Source: a virus
Length of the DNA: 25,947 bases
Direction: 5' to 3' (one strand)
IMG/VR virus record: IMGVR_UViG_3300025110_000113
Location: 1-25,947 of that record
Part shown: positions 22,225-25,947 of the stretch, piece after piece
How positions within the stretch are numbered: the first letter of the stretch is position 1
How the letters are laid out: each line of letters begins with the position of its first letter
The notes under the pieces: model-generated
What the model saw: the letters and a program-made list of their open reading frames with translations, nothing else
What the model was told of the DNA's origin: nothing
Database searches by the model: none
Program-made: the position numbers and the translations under genes

Positions 22225-24520
22225 CGGAACTAATGTCAAAAAGAGATCAGGTAGCATTGAACCTCTTGATCTTAATAAGATGCATAAGATGGTTGAGGAG
22301 GCATGTAAAGATCTTGCAGGAGTATCTGCATCTCAGGTAGAAATTAATTCAGGAGTACAATTCTACGATGGAATTACAACTGCTGAAATACAAGACATAC
22401 TTGTCAAGTCTTCCAGTGATCTTATCTCCCTTGATGCTCCAAACTATCAGTATGTTGCTGCACGATTGTTACTCTTTGGCGTTAGGAAAAATCTCTATGG
22501 TAAAATGAGAGATCTTCCTAATCTTGGAGACCATGTAACTAAATGTGTTAGGGGTGGGGTCTATGATAAAGCTATTGTAACGAAATATACAGATGATGAG
22601 ATTGATGAGCTAGATACTTACATAGATCACGATAGGGATTTCCTGTTTACTTATGCAGGTCTTCGCCAAGTGGTTGATAAATATCTTGTACAAGATCGCA
22701 GCACTGGAGATGTCTTTGAGACACCACAGTTCATGTACATCATGATAGCTGCAACAATGTTTTCAGATTATCCACAAGCAACTAGGTTAGATTATGTCAG
22801 ACGCTACTACGACGCAATCAGCAGACACAAAATCAACATCCCAACGCCAGTCATGGCAGGAGTTAGAACCCCTATTCGTCAATACGCATCTTGTGTTTTG
22901 GTTGATAGTGATGACACCCTCGATAGTATCTTTAGCTCTGATATGGCTATTGGCAAATATGTCGCACAGAGGGCTGGTATCGGTATTAACGCAGGCCGCA
23001 TCAGGGGAATCAATAGCAAAATCCGTGGGGGAGAAGTTCAACACACAGGTGTTGTCCCCTTCCTTAAAAAATTTGAATCAACTGTCAGATGCTGTACGCA
23101 AAACGGTATTAGAGGAGGATCAGCTACTGTCCATTTTCCCATTTGGCACAAAGAAATCCAAGACATCCTCGTCCTCAAAAACAACAAAGGAACAGAAGAC
23201 AACAGAGTCAGAAAACTCGACTACAGCATCCAACTAAGTGAGCTTTTTTACCAAAGGTTTATCGACAATAAGGACATCTCGTTATTTTCCCCTCATGATG
23301 TTCCTTCTCTTTATGAGAGTTTTGGGACCGACTCTTTTGATAGTTTATACTGCTCATATGAGTCAGACGCATCAATCCCAAGAAGAACGGTTAATGCACA
23401 AGAATTAATTCTTGATCTATTAAAGGAGAGAGCAGAGACTGGTCGTATCTATATCATGAATATAGATCATTGCAATAGTCACTCATCCTTTAAAGATAAG
23501 ATTACTATGAGTAATCTCTGTCAAGAGATCACTCTACCTACTACACCTTTACAACATATCGATGATCCTAATGGTGAGATAGCACTGTGTATATTATCTG
23601 CTATTAATATAGGTACTCTTAGATCTACTGGTGCTGAGTTGGAGGAACTATGTGATCTATCTGTTCGTGGATTAGATGCACTGATAGATTTCCAAGGGTA
23701 TCCTGTTAAGGCAGCAGATATTGGTACAAAGAATCGTAGATCACTTGGTATCGGTTACATCGGGTTGGCACATTACCTTGCCAAGCATAAGGTATCTTAT
23801 AATGATCCAGAGGCATGGAAGTTGGTTCATGATCTTACGGAGGCATTTCAATACTATCTATTGAAAGCATCTAATAAACTTGCTCAAGAGTATGGTAAGT
23901 GTGGATACTTTGATAGAACTAAGTATGCTGACGGAATCCTACCTATCGATACATATAAGAAGGATGTTGATGAGGTAGTACCCAATGACCTATCACTTGA
24001 TTGGGGAGCTCTACGGGAAGACATACGAACCTATGGGTTACGGAACTCAACATTGTCTGCACAAATGCCATCGGAGAGCAGTTCCGTTGTGTCAAATGCA
24101 ACAAACGGAATCGAACCACCAAGAGATTATTTGTCCACTAAGAAGTCCAAGAAAGGACCACTTAAGCAGATTGTTCCAGCATATCAGTCTTTAAAACCAC
24201 ACTATACTTTGTTATGGGAGATGCCAAATAACGAAGGATATGTTAAAGTAGTATCTGTAATGCAGAAGTTCTTTGATCAAGCGATCAGTGGCAACTGGTC
24301 GTACAATCCAGAGAACTATCCTGATAATGAAGTTCCTGTATCTGTCATGGCAAATGATTTATTGACAACTTATAAGTTGGGTTGGAAGACATCTTATTAT
24401 CAGAATACATATGATAATAAGACTGATGAAATAGAAGAAGTGAAACCACAAGAGTCTGCTGTTGATGATTTGTTAGCAAGTTTATCTGATGCTACGGAGT
24501 GTGATGCCTGTGCCATCTAA
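22217..24520 (+). CDS. nrdA: Class Ia ribonucleotide reductase large subunit NrdA
   Basis: Reduces ribonucleoside diphosphates to deoxy forms for phage DNA synthesis. The 767-aa protein has an N-terminal ATP cone (KKRSGSIEPLDLNKMHKMV), QFYDGI, the first active-site cysteine in YASCVLVDSDD, and the catalytic loop NLCQEITLPT followed by GEIALCILSAIN. The substrate loop follows as NSTLSAQMPSESSSVVSNAT, then the radical-path tyrosines in SYYQNT, and the redox-active C-terminal pair in CDAC. All match the E. coli class Ia order. Bases 22790-23260 have strikingly C-ended codons (ATC, AAC, GAC, CTC) compared with the flanks. NrdB follows at once. Confidence 0.98.
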   Translation: MSNGTNVKKRSGSIEPLDLNKMHKMVEEACKDLAGVSASQVEINSGVQFYDGITTAEIQDILVKSSSDLISLDAPNYQYVAARLLLFGVRKNLYGKMRDLPNLGDHVTKCVRGGVYDKAIVTKYTDDEIDELDTYIDHDRDFLFTYAGLRQVVDKYLVQDRSTGDVFETPQFMYIMIAATMFSDYPQATRLDYVRRYYDAISRHKINIPTPVMAGVRTPIRQYASCVLVDSDDTLDSIFSSDMAIGKYVAQRAGIGINAGRIRGINSKIRGGEVQHTGVVPFLKKFESTVRCCTQNGIRGGSATVHFPIWHKEIQDILVLKNNKGTEDNRVRKLDYSIQLSELFYQRFIDNKDISLFSPHDVPSLYESFGTDSFDSLYCSYESDASIPRRTVNAQELILDLLKERAETGRIYIMNIDHCNSHSSFKDKITMSNLCQEITLPTTPLQHIDDPNGEIALCILSAINIGTLRSTGAELEELCDLSVRGLDALIDFQGYPVKAADIGTKNRRSLGIGYIGLAHYLAKHKVSYNDPEAWKLVHDLTEAFQYYLLKASNKLAQEYGKCGYFDRTKYADGILPIDTYKKDVDEVVPNDLSLDWGALREDIRTYGLRNSTLSAQMPSESSSVVSNATNGIEPPRDYLSTKKSKKGPLKQIVPAYQSLKPHYTLLWEMPNNEGYVKVVSVMQKFFDQAISGNWSYNPENYPDNEVPVSVMANDLLTTYKLGWKTSYYQNTYDNKTDEIEEVKPQESAVDDLLASLSDATECDACAI

Positions 24521-25661
24521 TTTAAAAGGAATGACTGTCTTCAATACTGAAGCAGTCAACCTTAAGAAGCAACCAATGTTCTTTGGTGCTCCCTTGGGGG
24601 TACAGAGATATGATGAGTATAAGTATCCTGTCTTTGAGAAGTTAACTCAACAGATGTTAGGATACTTCTGGAGACCTGAAGAGGTATCACTTCAGAAAGA
24701 TCGTGCAGACTATGAGGCATTGAGACCTGAGCAAAAGCACATCTATACATCTAATTTAAAATATCAGATCATGCTGGACAGTGTTCAAGGCCGAGCACCT
24801 GGTATGGCATTCACACCTTATGTTTCTATACCTGAATTAGAAGGGTGTATGAACATATGGCAGACTATGGAGATGATTCATAGTAGATCATACACATATA
24901 TTATTAAGAACATTTACTCTGATCCTTCTGAGGTATTAGATACTATCTTAACTGATGATAGAATACTTCAGAGAGCTACCAGTGTTACTAAAGCATATGA
25001 TGACTTTGTTAATGTAGCAAGTGAATGGGGTCAGAGCAGTAGTTGGACATCTGACATGAAGGAGCATCCTAATTCAGAATGGACTAGAAAAGATTTAAAA
25101 CGACACTTATACAGGGCAGTAGCTAATGTCAATATTTTGGAAGGTATCCGCTTTTATGTTTCTTTCGCTTGTAGTTTTGCTTTTGGTGAGCTCAAACTCA
25201 TGGAAGGATCCGCTAAAATCATATCGCTTATTGCTAGAGATGAGAACCAGCATTTGGTCCTAACCCAAACAATCCTAAAGAATTGGAGAGAGGGTGATGA
25301 TCCAGAGATGGTAGAGATAATGCAGGAGGAAAAGGAATGGTTGAAGTCTGCATTTGAAACTGCTGTTGATGAAGAGAAGAAGTGGGCAGAGTATTTGTTT
25401 AAAGATGGTAGTATGATTGGGTTGAATGAGAAACTTCTGTCACAGTATGTTGAATGGATTGCTAACAAGAGAATGAAAGCAATTGGATTGGATCCTATCT
25501 ATGATATATCATTAAGAAACAATCCATTACCTTGGACACAACATTGGATTAGTTCTAAGGGTCTACAGGTAGCACCACAAGAGACTGAAGTAGAGTCTTA
25601 TATCGTTGGTGGTATCAAGCAGGATGTTAAGAAGGATACTTTCTCAGGGTTTAAACTATGA
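24504..25661 (+). CDS. nrdB: Class Ia ribonucleotide reductase small subunit NrdB
   Basis: Holds the di-iron/tyrosyl-radical cofactor that starts NrdA catalysis. Seen: MTVFNTEAVNLK (as in T4), MFFGAPLG, FWRPEEVSLQKD, LKYQIMLDSVQGRAP, EMIHSRSYTYI with E123, H126 and radical Y130, LEGIRFYVSFAC, and RDENQHLVL with E247/H250. Spacings match the E. coli iron ligands. ATG 24504 is used because GGAG (24496-24499) precedes it by 4 bases. The ATG at 24531, which aligns better with the T4 start, has AAAGGA directly against it, too close to work. The true start could be either; from 24504 it overlaps nrdA by 17 bases. Confidence 0.97.
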   Translation: MPVPSNLKGMTVFNTEAVNLKKQPMFFGAPLGVQRYDEYKYPVFEKLTQQMLGYFWRPEEVSLQKDRADYEALRPEQKHIYTSNLKYQIMLDSVQGRAPGMAFTPYVSIPELEGCMNIWQTMEMIHSRSYTYIIKNIYSDPSEVLDTILTDDRILQRATSVTKAYDDFVNVASEWGQSSSWTSDMKEHPNSEWTRKDLKRHLYRAVANVNILEGIRFYVSFACSFAFGELKLMEGSAKIISLIARDENQHLVLTQTILKNWREGDDPEMVEIMQEEKEWLKSAFETAVDEEKKWAEYLFKDGSMIGLNEKLLSQYVEWIANKRMKAIGLDPIYDISLRNNPLPWTQHWISSKGLQVAPQETEVESYIVGGIKQDVKKDTFSGFKL

Positions 25662-25921
25662 GTGATGAATTTACCATAGACATTGATAAGGCATTAGAAA
25701 ATGCCAAGACTACTGACCTTAATGGATTTGCAAAGGATACATATCCTGATGGTCTAGGGTCAGTTAAAGCAGCAGTTATTAACTGTATCAACCTAGCAGG
25801 TTTAGATAAGAAGTTGATGGGTGATATAGCAGATGGTGAGTGGAATGAATACTACACACAGAACTCAGTTGGTAGAAGATCTAAGAAGATAGTGATAGAG
25901 TACGATATAAATACCAATTAG
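25658..25921 (+). CDS. Small acidic protein after nrdB, unknown
   Basis: An 87-aa protein of unknown function: MSDEFTIDIDKALENAK, then AVINCINLAGLDKKLMGDI and EYYTQNSVGRRSKKIVIEYD. No membrane segment or metal motif is evident. It overlaps nrdB by 4 bases (ATGA), so its translation is likely coupled to nrdB and it may serve nucleotide metabolism, though this is only position. A late promoter box lies within its last codons. Confidence 0.65.
   Translation: MSDEFTIDIDKALENAKTTDLNGFAKDTYPDGLGSVKAAVINCINLAGLDKKLMGDIADGEWNEYYTQNSVGRRSKKIVIEYDINTN
25906..25913 (+). promoter_or_regulatory. Late promoter, perfect TATAAATA
   Basis: An exact T4-type late box inside the last codons of the small gene after nrdB. 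Transcription from about 25920 would drive a gene beginning with ATG at 25939, of which only three codons (Met-Lys-Thr) fall within the window. Confidence 0.65.
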
Positions 25922-25947
25922 GAAACTGTCTACTGGGTATGAAAACA

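Noticed and set aside
1-25947. CRISPR arrays, insertion sequences and tRNA genes
   Set aside because: No regularly spaced repeats, transposase motifs with inverted ends, or cloverleaf patterns were seen.

Overview
This window looks like part of the genome of a T4-like (myovirus) cyanophage infecting marine Synechococcus or Prochlorococcus. It is AT-rich, every gene I accept is on the + strand, and most neighbours touch or overlap by 1-17 bases. The T4 replication core is present: gp44 and gp62 (clamp loader), RegA, gp43 (DNA polymerase), UvsX, gp41 (helicase), gp61 (primase), NrdA and NrdB. A short PsbN homologue and an Hsp20 point to a cyanobacterial host.

Layout. 1-5232: the clamp-loader/regA operon. 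gp44 is cut by the window edge. Three accessory genes lie between gp44 and gp62 (HNH-like nuclease, Dam-type methylase, one-domain carbamoyltransferase), and a DxHxD metal-hydrolase-like gene lies between gp62 and regA. 5229-6408: a eukaryotic-type phosphomannomutase-like HAD protein, apparently starting at CTG, then hsp20. 6409-6672: the only sizeable non-coding stretch. It holds a terminator, a consensus sigma-70 promoter overlapping it, and about 200 nt of hairpin-rich sequence that may be an ncRNA or long leader. 6673-13928: two tandem Sm-like genes, gp43, a 49-aa ORF, psbN, uvsX, a 2OG oxygenase, gp41 and a second oxygenase-like gene. 13934-20706: a MazG-like gene, then a late/virion-type block with T4-like late promoter boxes. 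It contains a large nuclease-like protein, a third oxygenase, a nucleotidyltransferase with a T4-type capsid-targeting N-terminus, lysine-rich proteins, a virion structural protein, a small basic protein and a coiled-coil/membrane protein. 20693-25921: primase, a fourth oxygenase, nrdA, nrdB and a small unknown, ending at a perfect TATAAATA box.

How it fits together. The core genes build the replisome (polymerase, clamp loader, helicase, primase, recombinase) and supply dNTPs (NrdAB, MazG). RegA, and perhaps the Sm-like proteins with the structured RNA, offer post-transcriptional control. Accessory enzymes are inserted between core genes as translationally coupled passengers. The best candidates for something undescribed are the structured RNA beside the tandem Sm-like genes, the predicted capsid-packaged nucleotidyltransferase, the non-ATG/possible frameshift genes at 5229 and 18757-18792, and the four dispersed oxygenases. 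All family assignments come from reading motifs; no database search was run.
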